In this document: piece by piece, positions 16,967 to 24,653 of the stretch | How the letters are laid out: each line of letters starts with the position of its first letter | Position numbering within the stretch: the first letter of the stretch is position 1 | From: DASSQJ01 sp963773655 | Lineage (GTDB): Bacteria; Actinomycetota; Actinomycetes; Actinomycetales; Dermatophilaceae | DNA length: 64,000 nucleotides | Direction: 5' to 3' | Assembly: GCA_963773655.1 (NCBI GenBank) | Contig: CAVZBX010000001.1 | Span: forward strand, 1,612,001 to 1,676,000 | Notes under the pieces: model-generated | What the model saw: the letters and a program-made list of their open reading frames with translations, nothing else | What the model was told of the DNA's origin: nothing | The model's database searches: none | Program-made: the position numbers and the translations under genes

Positions 16967-17977
16967 ATGTCGGAACCGACGACGCCGCCCCGGCACCCGC
17001 CACCGACCGCGCACGCCGCCCCGGTGGCGCTGGTGGCGGGTGCCTCGCGCGGCCTGGGCCTGCAGATCAGCCGTGAGCTGCTGGGCCGGGGCTGGCGGGT
17101 CCACGGGTTCGCCCGGGACGAGGCGGCCCTCGCCCGGGCGGCCGAGGAGCTGTCCCCGTCCGGGTCGTTCGTGGCGCACACCGCGGACGTCCGCGACCCG
17201 GACGACGTGGCCGCGGTGGTCGGCGCGGTGCTCGCCGGGGAGGGGGCGATCGACGCGGCGTTCCACGTGGCCGGCGTCATCGAGGTCGGCGGCCTCGACG
17301 GGGTGACGCTGGGGCACGTGCGCGAGGCGGTGGACACCATGCTCATGGGCCCGGTGCACCTCAGCCTGGCCGTGCTCCCGGCGATGCGCGAGCGCGGCAG
17401 CGGGCGGCTCGGCATCGTCTCGTCGGTCGGCGGGCTGGTCGCCGTGCCCCGGCTGCTGCCCTACTCGGTGGCGAAGTTCGGTGCCGTCGGGCTCGCGGAG
17501 GGCCTCGCGGCCGAGCTCGCCGGCACCGGTGTCACCGCGAGCGCGGTGACACCCTGGCTGATGCGCACCGGGGGCCACGTCCACGCGCGGTTCACCGGTG
17601 ACACCGGGGTCGACCACACCTGGTTCTCCCTCGGCGCGTCCCTGCCGGGGGTGAGCGTCCCGGTCGACCGCGCCGCCCGCCGGATCGTCGACGGCGTGCT
17701 CGCCGGCCACCCCGTCGTGGGGGCGTCACCGTGGGTCTCCGTGGCGCGTCGGGTGCACGGGCTGGCCCCGGCCACCACGGTCCGCGCGCTCGGCCTCGTG
17801 GCGCGCGCGCTGCCCGGGCGCGGACCCCGACGCGGCTGGCGGCGGGGCGACGCCCCCGGCCCGGCCGGCCACCTGGTGCGGCGCCGCCGGCGCTCGGAGC
17901 TGCTCCGGGCGCTCACCACCGCGGGGCGGCACGCCGCACGGCGGCAGAACGAGGGCCCGCCGCCGGTTAGCGGGTGA
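16967..17977 (+). CDS. Short-chain dehydrogenase/reductase
   Basis: A 336-aa classical SDR. The Rossmann nucleotide loop is GASRGLGLQIS, the active site has SSVGG followed by YSVAKF (YxxxK), and the C-terminus adds a basic 60-residue tail ending in an Arg-rich region. It oxidises or reduces an unknown substrate with NAD(P). It lies just upstream of a CYP152-like gene on the same strand. An upstream in-frame extension overlaps the antisense CBS gene and was rejected; the ATG at 16967 is 9 nt after a SigB-type -10 box. Confidence 0.82.
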   Translation: MSEPTTPPRHPPPTAHAAPVALVAGASRGLGLQISRELLGRGWRVHGFARDEAALARAAEELSPSGSFVAHTADVRDPDDVAAVVGAVLAGEGAIDAAFHVAGVIEVGGLDGVTLGHVREAVDTMLMGPVHLSLAVLPAMRERGSGRLGIVSSVGGLVAVPRLLPYSVAKFGAVGLAEGLAAELAGTGVTASAVTPWLMRTGGHVHARFTGDTGVDHTWFSLGASLPGVSVPVDRAARRIVDGVLAGHPVVGASPWVSVARRVHGLAPATTVRALGLVARALPGRGPRRGWRRGDAPGPAGHLVRRRRRSELLRALTTAGRHAARRQNEGPPPVSG

Positions 17978-17989
17978 CCGCCCGGGTAG
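17966..17989 (+). promoter_or_regulatory. SigB-type promoter of the P450 gene
   Basis: GTTA, a 14-nt spacer, then GGGTAG, overlapping the end of the SDR gene. The -10 box is exactly 9 nt before the P450 ATG, again predicting a leaderless message. Confidence 0.42.
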
Positions 17990-17998
17990 CAGCGGGCC

Positions 17999-19297
17999 AT
18001 GACGCCGCTTGGACCCGTCCGCACCGACGACCTCGCCTGGCTGCTGCTCAGGTACGGCTACGGCTTCTCCGCCGAGCTGCGCCGCCGGCGCGGGCTGGTC
18101 GCCGCGTCGGCGTATCCCGCCGTCCCGGTGACGCTGCTCGGGTCGGCCGCGGTGCTGCTCGGCGGTCCGGAAGGGGTGCGTGAGTTCACCGACACCGACC
18201 GCTTCGCCCGGGAGGGCGCCACGCCCGCGCCCGTGGGACACCTGCTCTTCGGACGCGGGCCGGTGCACGACCTCGACGGCGAGGCGCACCGCCGCCGCAA
18301 GGAGCTCTTCGTCGACGCCCTCGCCGCCCCGGCGGTCGACGACCTCGTGGCGCGGGTGGCCCGGGCGTGGCGGCGCCGCCTCGAGGGGGTCGTCGACGGG
18401 GGTGAGATGGTGGTCATGGACGCCGCCGCCCGGCTCGTCGGCGAGGTGGTCCAGGACTGGGCCGGGGTCCCGACACCGCCGGCGGAGGCTGCGGCAGTGG
18501 CCGACCGGTTCGCGGCGATCGTCGACGGCTTCGGCGTGCCCGGGCCGGCCTACGTGCGGGCGTGGCGGGCCCGCGCCGAGTCCGACGCGTGGGCGTCCGG
18601 CCTGGTGCGCCGGGTCCGCGACGGTGGGCTCGCCCCCCCGGCGGACACGGCGCTCTCGCTGGCGGCGTGGTGGCGTGACGAGTCGGGCGACCTGCTGCCC
18701 GAGAGGGTGGCCGGGGTGGAGCTGCAGAACGTGCTGCGTCCGACCGTCGCGGTGTCCCGCCTGGTCGCCTTCGCCGCCCTCGCCCTTACCGGGCACCCGC
18801 AGTGGCGGGAGGCGCTGCGCGAGGAGCACGCGGCGGGCGAGGCGGACCTCGCGACGGGGGCCCGCGGCCGGCTGGCGACCGCGTTCGCCCGTGAGGTGCG
18901 GCGCCTGGCCCCGTTCGTCCCGCTCCTCGCCGCGAGGTCGCGGGCCGACGGCGAGGTCCTCGGCCTCCGGGTGCCCGCGGGCCGACGCGTGGTCCTCGAC
19001 GTCGTGGGGACGCTGCGCGACCCCGCGCAGTGGCCGGAGCCGATGGTCTTCTCCCCCGACCGCTTCCTCGGCGACGCTCACGTGACCGCCGACGCCCTCG
19101 TGCCGCAGGGCGGCGGCTCGGTCGTGCGGGGCCACCGCTGCCCCGGCGAGGACCCCGCGCTCGGCATCCTCACGGTCTCCTCGACCGCCCTCGCCCTGGT
19201 CGCGGGCGAGGTCGTCGGCCGGCGCGACGTCGACGAGCGACGGTTCCCCGCGGACCCCGCCGGCGGCGTGCGGCTCCGGCTGCGCGCCCCGGGATGA
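17999..19297 (+). CDS. CYP152-like cytochrome P450 peroxygenase
   Basis: A 432-aa P450. The heme-thiolate loop is GHRCPGED with Cys381. The I-helix reads NVLRPTVAVSRLV, with Arg247-Pro248 replacing the usual acid-alcohol (D/E-T) pair. From family knowledge this Arg-Pro and the GHRCPGE heme loop are hallmarks of CYP152 fatty-acid peroxygenases (P450 BS-beta, SP-alpha, OleT), which use hydrogen peroxide to hydroxylate or decarboxylate fatty acids without a redox partner. No ferredoxin or reductase gene adjoins it, consistent with that. Regiochemistry cannot be read from sequence. It follows an SDR gene by 21 nt. Confidence 0.85.
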   Translation: MTPLGPVRTDDLAWLLLRYGYGFSAELRRRRGLVAASAYPAVPVTLLGSAAVLLGGPEGVREFTDTDRFAREGATPAPVGHLLFGRGPVHDLDGEAHRRRKELFVDALAAPAVDDLVARVARAWRRRLEGVVDGGEMVVMDAAARLVGEVVQDWAGVPTPPAEAAAVADRFAAIVDGFGVPGPAYVRAWRARAESDAWASGLVRRVRDGGLAPPADTALSLAAWWRDESGDLLPERVAGVELQNVLRPTVAVSRLVAFAALALTGHPQWREALREEHAAGEADLATGARGRLATAFAREVRRLAPFVPLLAARSRADGEVLGLRVPAGRRVVLDVVGTLRDPAQWPEPMVFSPDRFLGDAHVTADALVPQGGGSVVRGHRCPGEDPALGILTVSSTALALVAGEVVGRRDVDERRFPADPAGGVRLRLRAPG

Positions 19298-19324
19298 CCC
19301 CTCCGCGGCCGGTGCGGCGGACGC

Positions 19325-20512
19325 TCAGGCGCCGTGCGGCTTCAGGACGACCTTGACCATGTCGTCCTCCTTCGCCTGGAAGGTGGCGTAGGCGTCCGGG
19401 GCGTCGTCGAGCGGGAGCCGGTGCGTGGCGAAGCCGTCGACGCCGAGCGGGTCGTCGTCGGTGAGCAGGGGCAGGATGTCCGGCACCCAGTGCTTCACGT
19501 TGGCCTGCCCCATGCGCAGCGTCACCTGCTTGTCGAACATCGTCATCATCGGCATCGGGTCGGCGGCGCCGCCGTACACCCCGATCAGCGAGACGGTCCC
19601 GCCGCGCCGCACGGCGTCGATCGCGGTGCGCACGGCGGAGAGCCGGTCCACGCCTGCCGTCCTCGCCAGCGGGGCGCCGACGGCGTCGGGCAGCGCGGCG
19701 GCGACCCGCTGCATCGCCTTGGCGACCGGTGCCCCGTGGGCCTCCATCCCCACCGCGTCGACGACGGCGTCGGCCCCCCGGCCACCGGTGAGGTCCAGGA
19801 CGGCCGACGCGACGTCGTCGACCCGCTCGTCGATGGTCCGTACCCCCCGCTCCCGGGCCCGCGCGATCCTCGCGTCGACCCGGTCGACGCCGATGACGTT
19901 CTCGACGCCCTGCTGGCGGGCCACCCGGCAGGCCATGTCGCCGATCGGGCCGAGGCCGAGCACCAGCAGGGTGTCCTTCGGGCCGACGTCGGCGTACTCC
20001 ACCGCCTGCCACGCCGTGGGCAGCACGTCGGACAGGTAGAGGAACCGCTCGTCGGGCGGGCCGTCCGGCACCGTGACGTGGGTGTAGTCGGCCTGCGGCA
20101 CGCGCAGGTACTCGGCCTGGCCCCCGGGCAGCGACCCGTAGAGCTCGGAGTACCCGAAGAGCGTCGCCCCGGTGCCCTGATCTCGCACCTGGGTGGTCTC
20201 GCACTGGCTCTGGAGGCCGTGGCTGCACATCCAGCAGTGACCGCAGCACACCTGGAACGGGATGACGACCCGGTCGCCCGGCGACAGGTTGCGGACCTCC
20301 GGCCCGACCTCCTCGACCACGCCCATCGGCTCGTGGCCGAGCACGTCCCCGGGCTGCATGAAGGCCCCGAGGACCTCGTAGAGGTGCAGGTCGGACCCGC
20401 AGATCCCGCTGCTCGTCACCCGGATGACGGCATCACCGGGGTCGACGATCCGCGGGTCGGGCACCTCCTCGACCCGGACGTCCCGGCGACCCTGCCACGT
20501 GACTGCTCTCAC
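19325..20512 (-). CDS. Zinc-dependent alcohol dehydrogenase (formaldehyde dehydrogenase-like)
   Basis: A 395-aa medium-chain dehydrogenase. Catalytic zinc ligands lie in GICGSDLHLYE and GHEPMG; the structural-zinc lobe is CCGHCWMCSHGLQSQC; the NAD-binding region is VLGLGPIGDMA. The overall architecture resembles the glutathione-independent formaldehyde dehydrogenase group. The GTG at 20512 is well supported by GGAGGAG 4 nt upstream and replaces a much longer frame. A SigB-type promoter (GTTT-N15-GGGTAG) lies 32 nt before it, pointing to stress control. The substrate is uncertain: an aldehyde or alcohol. Confidence 0.85.
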   Translation of the reverse strand: MRAVTWQGRRDVRVEEVPDPRIVDPGDAVIRVTSSGICGSDLHLYEVLGAFMQPGDVLGHEPMGVVEEVGPEVRNLSPGDRVVIPFQVCCGHCWMCSHGLQSQCETTQVRDQGTGATLFGYSELYGSLPGGQAEYLRVPQADYTHVTVPDGPPDERFLYLSDVLPTAWQAVEYADVGPKDTLLVLGLGPIGDMACRVARQQGVENVIGVDRVDARIARARERGVRTIDERVDDVASAVLDLTGGRGADAVVDAVGMEAHGAPVAKAMQRVAAALPDAVGAPLARTAGVDRLSAVRTAIDAVRRGGTVSLIGVYGGAADPMPMMTMFDKQVTLRMGQANVKHWVPDILPLLTDDDPLGVDGFATHRLPLDDAPDAYATFQAKEDDMVKVVLKPHGA

Positions 20513-20544
20513 GGCTCTCCTCCTGTCCTCGCGGTGGACCCCGG

Positions 20545-20569
20545 CTACCCCGGCAGGGCCGTCGCAAAC
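20545..20569 (-). promoter_or_regulatory. SigB-type promoter of the zinc ADH gene
   Basis: Minus-strand GTTT, 15-nt spacer, GGGTAG: a full-strength match to the -35 of the SigB consensus. The -10 box is 32 nt before the GTG, leaving room for the visible GGAGGAG. Confidence 0.55.
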
Positions 20570-20601
20570 ACCGGTACCGCCGGGCGGCCGAGCGGTACCG
20601 G

Positions 20602-20626
20602 GTGTGAACGGGGGCCTGGCGGGTAG
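20602..20626 (+). promoter_or_regulatory. SigB-type promoter of the SDR gene at 20694
   Basis: GTGT, 15-nt spacer, GGGTAG, facing away from the ADH promoter 32 bp to its left. The two form a divergent pair. The leader is about 60 nt. Confidence 0.45.
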
Positions 20627-20693
20627 GCCAGCGGGCGACCTTGCCGGCGGGCCAAACCCGACCGGGCAACGACCGGCGACGACAGGAGCGGCG

Positions 20694-21647
20694 ATGGTGC
20701 GAACGGGAGCGACCGTGCTCGTCACCGGAGCGACGAGCGGCGTGGGGCGTGCCCTCACGCTGGCGCTGGCCCGCGCCGGGGCGACCGTCGGAGCGGTGGC
20801 CCGCTCGGCCGAGGCGCTCGAGGGGCTCGCGGCGGCGACGGCGGGCGAGCCCGGCACGGTGCTGCCCCTGCCCGCGGACGTCGCCGACCCGGACGCCGTG
20901 GCCGAGGCGGTCGCGGTGCTCACCTCCGCAGGACCGCTGGACGCCGCCGTCCACGCCGCCGGGGTGGTCGACATCGGGCGCTTCGAGGACGTCCCCCCGG
21001 ACCTCTTCGACGGCGTGCTGCGGACCACCCTCGGCGGCACCGTCGTCGTCGCCCGGGCGGTGCTGCCGCACCTGAGGCGGAGCGGGGGCCCGCTCGTCGT
21101 GCTCGGTTCGATGCTCGGGGAGGTGCCGTCGCCCCTGATGAGCGCGTACGTCACCGCCAAGCACGGGGTCCACGGGCTGGTGCGGAGCCTGCAGGCCGAG
21201 CTGGGACGCACCGGTCCGCCGGTCGTGCTCGTCCAGCCCAGCGCGGTCCGGACCCCCATCTACACGAAGGCGGGCACCCAGGCCGGGGCCCACGGCGCGC
21301 CGGTCCCACCGGTGGTCGACCCGGAGAAGGTGGCCGCTCGCGTGCTCGCGGTCCTCGACCGCCCACGACGCACGGTGCGCGTCGGCCCACTCGTGCGCCC
21401 GGCCGTCGCGCTGTACCGCCTGCTGCCCGGCGCGTACGAGGCGCTCGCGCGCCAGTCCGCCACCCGGCTGGGCCTCGACCACGCCGTGCCGGTGGCGCCG
21501 ACGCCCGGGGCCGTCCACCGGCCGCAACCGGCGGACGACGTCCTCCACGGCCCCCCGGTGCGCCGCCGGCTGCGCGACCTGGTGCGGCCCGGCGCCGGGC
21601 CCCGCGCCCGTTTGTCCGCCCCGTCGCGGGGTACGAGGGCGCCATGA
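20694..21647 (+). CDS. Short-chain dehydrogenase/reductase
   Basis: A 317-aa SDR. Nucleotide loop VTGATSGVGRAL, then DAAVHAAGVVDIG (NAG-like motif as HAAG), LGSMLG, and YVTAKHG (YxxxK). The C-terminal 60 residues are Pro/Arg-rich and likely flexible. An AGGAG ribosome-binding site precedes the ATG. The stop overlaps the ATG of the SRPBCC gene (ATGA). Divergent from the zinc ADH across a short intergenic region with back-to-back SigB-type promoters. Substrate unknown. Confidence 0.82.
   Translation: MVRTGATVLVTGATSGVGRALTLALARAGATVGAVARSAEALEGLAAATAGEPGTVLPLPADVADPDAVAEAVAVLTSAGPLDAAVHAAGVVDIGRFEDVPPDLFDGVLRTTLGGTVVVARAVLPHLRRSGGPLVVLGSMLGEVPSPLMSAYVTAKHGVHGLVRSLQAELGRTGPPVVLVQPSAVRTPIYTKAGTQAGAHGAPVPPVVDPEKVAARVLAVLDRPRRTVRVGPLVRPAVALYRLLPGAYEALARQSATRLGLDHAVPVAPTPGAVHRPQPADDVLHGPPVRRRLRDLVRPGAGPRARLSAPSRGTRAP
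21610..21634 (+). promoter_or_regulatory. SigB-type promoter of the SRPBCC gene
   Basis: GTTT, 15-nt spacer, GGGTAC, inside the end of the preceding SDR gene. The -10 box is exactly 9 nt before the ATG at 21644 and no Shine-Dalgarno is present, so a leaderless transcript is predicted in addition to read-through from the SDR promoter. Confidence 0.5.
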
Positions 21648-22213
21648 CGCCGACCTCGGGCGAGCGCCCGGACGCCCCGGGCCAGCCGTCCGCGCTCCGC
21701 CTGGCCGGCCCGCCCGGAAGGCAGGGCCCCGATGACGAGTTGCGGCGGCGTCCCGCCGCGCACCGGCACGTGGAGGCACCCGCCGCGGACGTCTGGGCCG
21801 TCCTCGCTGACGGATGGACCTACGCGACGTGGGTGGTGGGAGCCGCTCGCGTGCGGTCGGTCGACGAGCGCTGGCCCGCCCCGGGAGCCGTCATCGAGCA
21901 CAGCGTCGGCGTGTGGCCCCTCCTGCTCTCCGACGAGACGAAGGTCGAGGCCTGCGAGCCGGGACGCCGGCTGGTGCTCACCGCGCGGGGTTGGCCCCTC
22001 GGTGAGGCCCGGGTGCTCGTGGAGCTGGAGGACCACGGCCGCACCTGCCGCGTCGAGATCCGAGAGGACGCGGCGGTGGGTCCCGGCCGGGTGCTGCCCA
22101 CACCGGTGCGGCAGCTCGCCATCGTCCCGCGCAACACCGAGTCGCTGCGCCGCCTGGCCCTCCTCGCCGAGCGGCGGGACGCCACCGGCCGTCCCGCGTC
22201 GCAGCGGGCCTGA
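21644..22213 (+). CDS. SRPBCC (START-like) family protein
   Basis: A 189-aa soluble protein. After a 40-residue low-complexity N-terminus comes an SRPBCC/polyketide-cyclase-type domain: HRHVEAPAADVWAVLADGWTYATWVVG and RVLVELEDHGRTCRVEI. These helix-grip domains bind hydrophobic ligands. Its coupling to an SDR and its convergent arrangement 11 nt from a CrtI-like oxidoreductase resemble lipid- or polyketide-modifying neighbourhoods. No specific ligand can be named. Confidence 0.75.
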   Translation: MTPTSGERPDAPGQPSALRLAGPPGRQGPDDELRRRPAAHRHVEAPAADVWAVLADGWTYATWVVGAARVRSVDERWPAPGAVIEHSVGVWPLLLSDETKVEACEPGRRLVLTARGWPLGEARVLVELEDHGRTCRVEIREDAAVGPGRVLPTPVRQLAIVPRNTESLRRLALLAERRDATGRPASQRA

Positions 22214-22224
22214 GCCGCTGGCTG

Positions 22225-23826
22225 TCAGTACAGCTCGCCCGGACCGAGGACCCTCCGGAACGCGGTGCGGGTGAGGGCCCGGCGCACCACGGCCGTCCGC
22301 CCGTCGGCCGCGAGGGCGGAGCGCGCCGCGTTCCAGCCGCAGGCGCCGTGTACCCCGCCCCCGGGGTGGGCCGACGCCGAGGCGAGGAAGAGCCCCTCCA
22401 CCGGCGTCTCGGGCCGGCCGAGTCCCGGCACCGGGCGCAGCACGAGCTGGTGGTGCAGGCTCGACGAGCCGCCGTTGATGGCCCCGAGCCGGAGGTTGGC
22501 GTCGGCGGCCTCGAGGTCCTCCGGGCCCTGCACGAGGCGCCCGGTGACGGCGTCCCGGAACCCCGGCGCCACCCGCTCCACGGTCTCCTCGACGGCCTCG
22601 GCCTGCGCCGCGACGACCTGCCGGTCGCGCGCCAGCGCCTGCGGGAGGTGGGTGTACGCCCAGACCGACTCGCTCCCGGCCGGGGCCCGGGTCGGGTCGG
22701 CGACGGCCATCTGCCCGAGCACGACGAACGGGGGGTCGGGCGCCCGCCGCAGCGTCACGGCCGCCGACGACGCGACCATCCCCTCCTCGTCGACACCGGT
22801 GTGCACGGTCGCGGCCCGGGCGACCTCCCCCGCCCGCCACGGCACGGGCCGGGACAGCGCCCAGTTCACCTTGATGGTCGAGGGGTCCCACTCGAAGCGG
22901 CGCAGCCGGTCGCGCAGCCGCGGGTGAACCGCGCGGGCGGGCAGCAGCGCCCCGAAGAGGTCCGGGGCGGACACGTCGGCGACGACCGCCCGGCGGGCAC
23001 CGATCCGGGTGCCGTCGGCGAGGACGACTCCGGTGGCCCGGCCGCCGGAGACCTCGACGTGCTCCACGGCGGTTCCGAGGAGCACGCGGCCGCCGGCGGC
23101 GACGAACCGGTCGCGCATCGCGGCCGAGAGTCGGCCGGCGCCGCCCTCCGGCACGGGGAAGCCGACGTCCTGCCCGAGCATCGACAGCAACCAGCCGTAG
23201 AGCCCGGAGCCGGCCGCGTCCGGCGGCACGTCGGCGTGGCCCGCGTTGCCGAGGAGCAGCAGGCCGGCCTGGCGCCCCCGGAACTCCTCGGCCGCGAGGC
23301 GGCGCACCGGGAGGGCGGCGAGCCGCAGCAGGTCGAGGGCGTCGGCCGTGCCGAGGCGGCGCAGCAGCCGCAGCCCGGGGCGGACCGGGGGCAGCGGGGT
23401 GAAGAGGCAGTCCAGGAGGGGGTCGCGGATGCGGTCCCAGCGCGCCACCATCCGGCGCCACGCGTCACCGTCCCCGGACGCGTCGTCGTCCAGCCGGGCC
23501 GCGGTGTCGTCGACGTCGGCGTGGAGCACGGCGCAACCGCCGTCGGGCAGCGCGTGCGCCAGGACGTCGGGCGAGCGTCGCCACGCCAGGCCGTGGGACT
23601 CCAGGTCGAGGTCGCGGATGACGGGGCTGGCGGCCGCCAGCGGGTAGAAGGCGCTGAAGAGGTCGGACACCACGCCCGGCCCGAGGACCTCTGCGCTGCG
23701 CACCGCGCCGCCCACCTCGCCCGCGGCCTCGACGACCACGACGTCCCAGCCCGCGTCGGCCAGGGCGATCGCCGCCACCAACCCGTTGGGCCCGGCGCCG
23801 ACGACGACGGCGTCACACCGGTCCAT
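22225..23826 (-). CDS. FAD-dependent oxidoreductase of the phytoene desaturase (CrtI) superfamily
   Basis: A 533-aa flavoprotein. The N-terminal dinucleotide-binding fold is AVVVGAGPNGLVAAIALA with the acidic end VVVVEA, followed by EVGGAVRSAEVLGPGVVSDLFSAFYPL. The C-terminal FAD-binding part reads GLFLASASAHPGGGVHGACGWNAA. This is the layout of CrtI/amine-oxidase-like desaturases; many actinobacterial members of this clade are annotated only as NAD(P)/FAD-dependent oxidoreductases. No carotenoid genes are adjacent, so a carotenoid role is not supported. Confidence 0.85.
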   Translation of the reverse strand: MDRCDAVVVGAGPNGLVAAIALADAGWDVVVVEAAGEVGGAVRSAEVLGPGVVSDLFSAFYPLAAASPVIRDLDLESHGLAWRRSPDVLAHALPDGGCAVLHADVDDTAARLDDDASGDGDAWRRMVARWDRIRDPLLDCLFTPLPPVRPGLRLLRRLGTADALDLLRLAALPVRRLAAEEFRGRQAGLLLLGNAGHADVPPDAAGSGLYGWLLSMLGQDVGFPVPEGGAGRLSAAMRDRFVAAGGRVLLGTAVEHVEVSGGRATGVVLADGTRIGARRAVVADVSAPDLFGALLPARAVHPRLRDRLRRFEWDPSTIKVNWALSRPVPWRAGEVARAATVHTGVDEEGMVASSAAVTLRRAPDPPFVVLGQMAVADPTRAPAGSESVWAYTHLPQALARDRQVVAAQAEAVEETVERVAPGFRDAVTGRLVQGPEDLEAADANLRLGAINGGSSSLHHQLVLRPVPGLGRPETPVEGLFLASASAHPGGGVHGACGWNAARSALAADGRTAVVRRALTRTAFRRVLGPGELY

Positions 23827-23839
23827 GGCGACGCCCGCC

Positions 23840-24139
23840 CTACTCGGCGGGGCGCGGTCGCGCCCGAGGTGGCGCCGCCCGGACGTCCGACGGGTACTCG
23901 CCGTGCAGGGCGTCGATCTCCGCTCCCTCGGTGTCGGCGGTGAGGTGCGACTCCGCGTCGACCGGTGCCGGCGAGCCGTCGGCCTCGATCGGCTGGGTCT
24001 GCGCGTGCCCGGGGGGCAGCCCCTCGCCGGGCACCGTGGCCGCGCCCGCCTCGACGGTGTCGCGGTTCTCCCCCGCCGACACCGGCGTGGAGGGGGTCGT
24101 CGCGCCGCTCTCGTGCGCGTCGTCCGAGGCTGTGGTCAT
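23840..24139 (-). CDS. Small acidic disordered hypothetical protein
   Basis: A 99-aa acidic, Ala/Thr/Pro/Glu-rich protein with no hydrophobic segments. It is probably disordered and resembles short stress-associated proteins seen in actinobacteria. An AAGGA ribosome-binding site lies about 8 nt before the ATG and a SigB-type promoter (GTTT-N16-GGGTAG) about 42 nt upstream, both of which favour a real gene. No function can be assigned. Confidence 0.6.
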   Translation of the reverse strand: MTTASDDAHESGATTPSTPVSAGENRDTVEAGAATVPGEGLPPGHAQTQPIEADGSPAPVDAESHLTADTEGAEIDALHGEYPSDVRAAPPRARPRPAE

Positions 24140-24181
24140 CGCTGGTCCTTCCGCCCGGGGCGAGGGATGGGTGACCTCGGC

Positions 24182-24207
24182 CTACCCCGTCGCCCCGCGG
24201 CGGAAAC
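24182..24207 (-). promoter_or_regulatory. SigB-type promoter of the small acidic protein gene
   Basis: Minus-strand GTTT, 16-nt spacer, GGGTAG, 42 nt before the ATG at 24139. It matches the SigB consensus. Confidence 0.5.
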
Positions 24208-24228
24208 CGCCCGCCGGTGGACGGTGCG

Positions 24229-24522
24229 TCACCGAGGTCCGCGTCCCACGTCACCGGGCGGTGACTGCGCGTCCCGGTCGGCGACGACCGACACGACGTA
24301 CCGCTCCCCCCGAGCCGCCGCCGACGCGACGGCGTCGACCCACCGGGCCGGCTGCGGCTGGAAGCCGTGCGCCGCCAGCCGGCGCTCGAGCTCGGCCCTC
24401 ACCTCGGGCAGGGGACGGCCCGCGCACTCCCCCGCGAGGTCGTCCAGTACGTGTTGCAGCTCGACCTCGCGCTCCTCCCGGTGCTCGAGCTGCTCGTCGT
24501 CGGGCTCCTCGAACCTCCTCAC
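24229..24522 (-). CDS. Hypothetical protein
   Basis: A 97-aa charged protein: an acidic/basic helical N-terminus (FEEPDDEQLEHREEREVEL), then LPEVRAELERRLAAHGF and WVDAVASAAARGERYVV. It is not recognised. Codon bias is consistent with coding, but the GTG start at 24522 has no clear ribosome-binding site. It lies downstream of selB on the same strand. Confidence 0.5.
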   Translation of the reverse strand: MRRFEEPDDEQLEHREEREVELQHVLDDLAGECAGRPLPEVRAELERRLAAHGFQPQPARWVDAVASAAARGERYVVSVVADRDAQSPPGDVGRGPR

Positions 24523-24653
24523 CGCACGCGTCCCGTCGCCGGTGCGGTGGCGGCGGCGCCGAGGCAGCGCCCGGGCACGAGCAGCGCCCGGTCAGCGGGC
24601 GCGCGGTCGTGGGCTGACGGTGTGGCCATGGTCCTCTTCTCCGGAGTTCGTCG

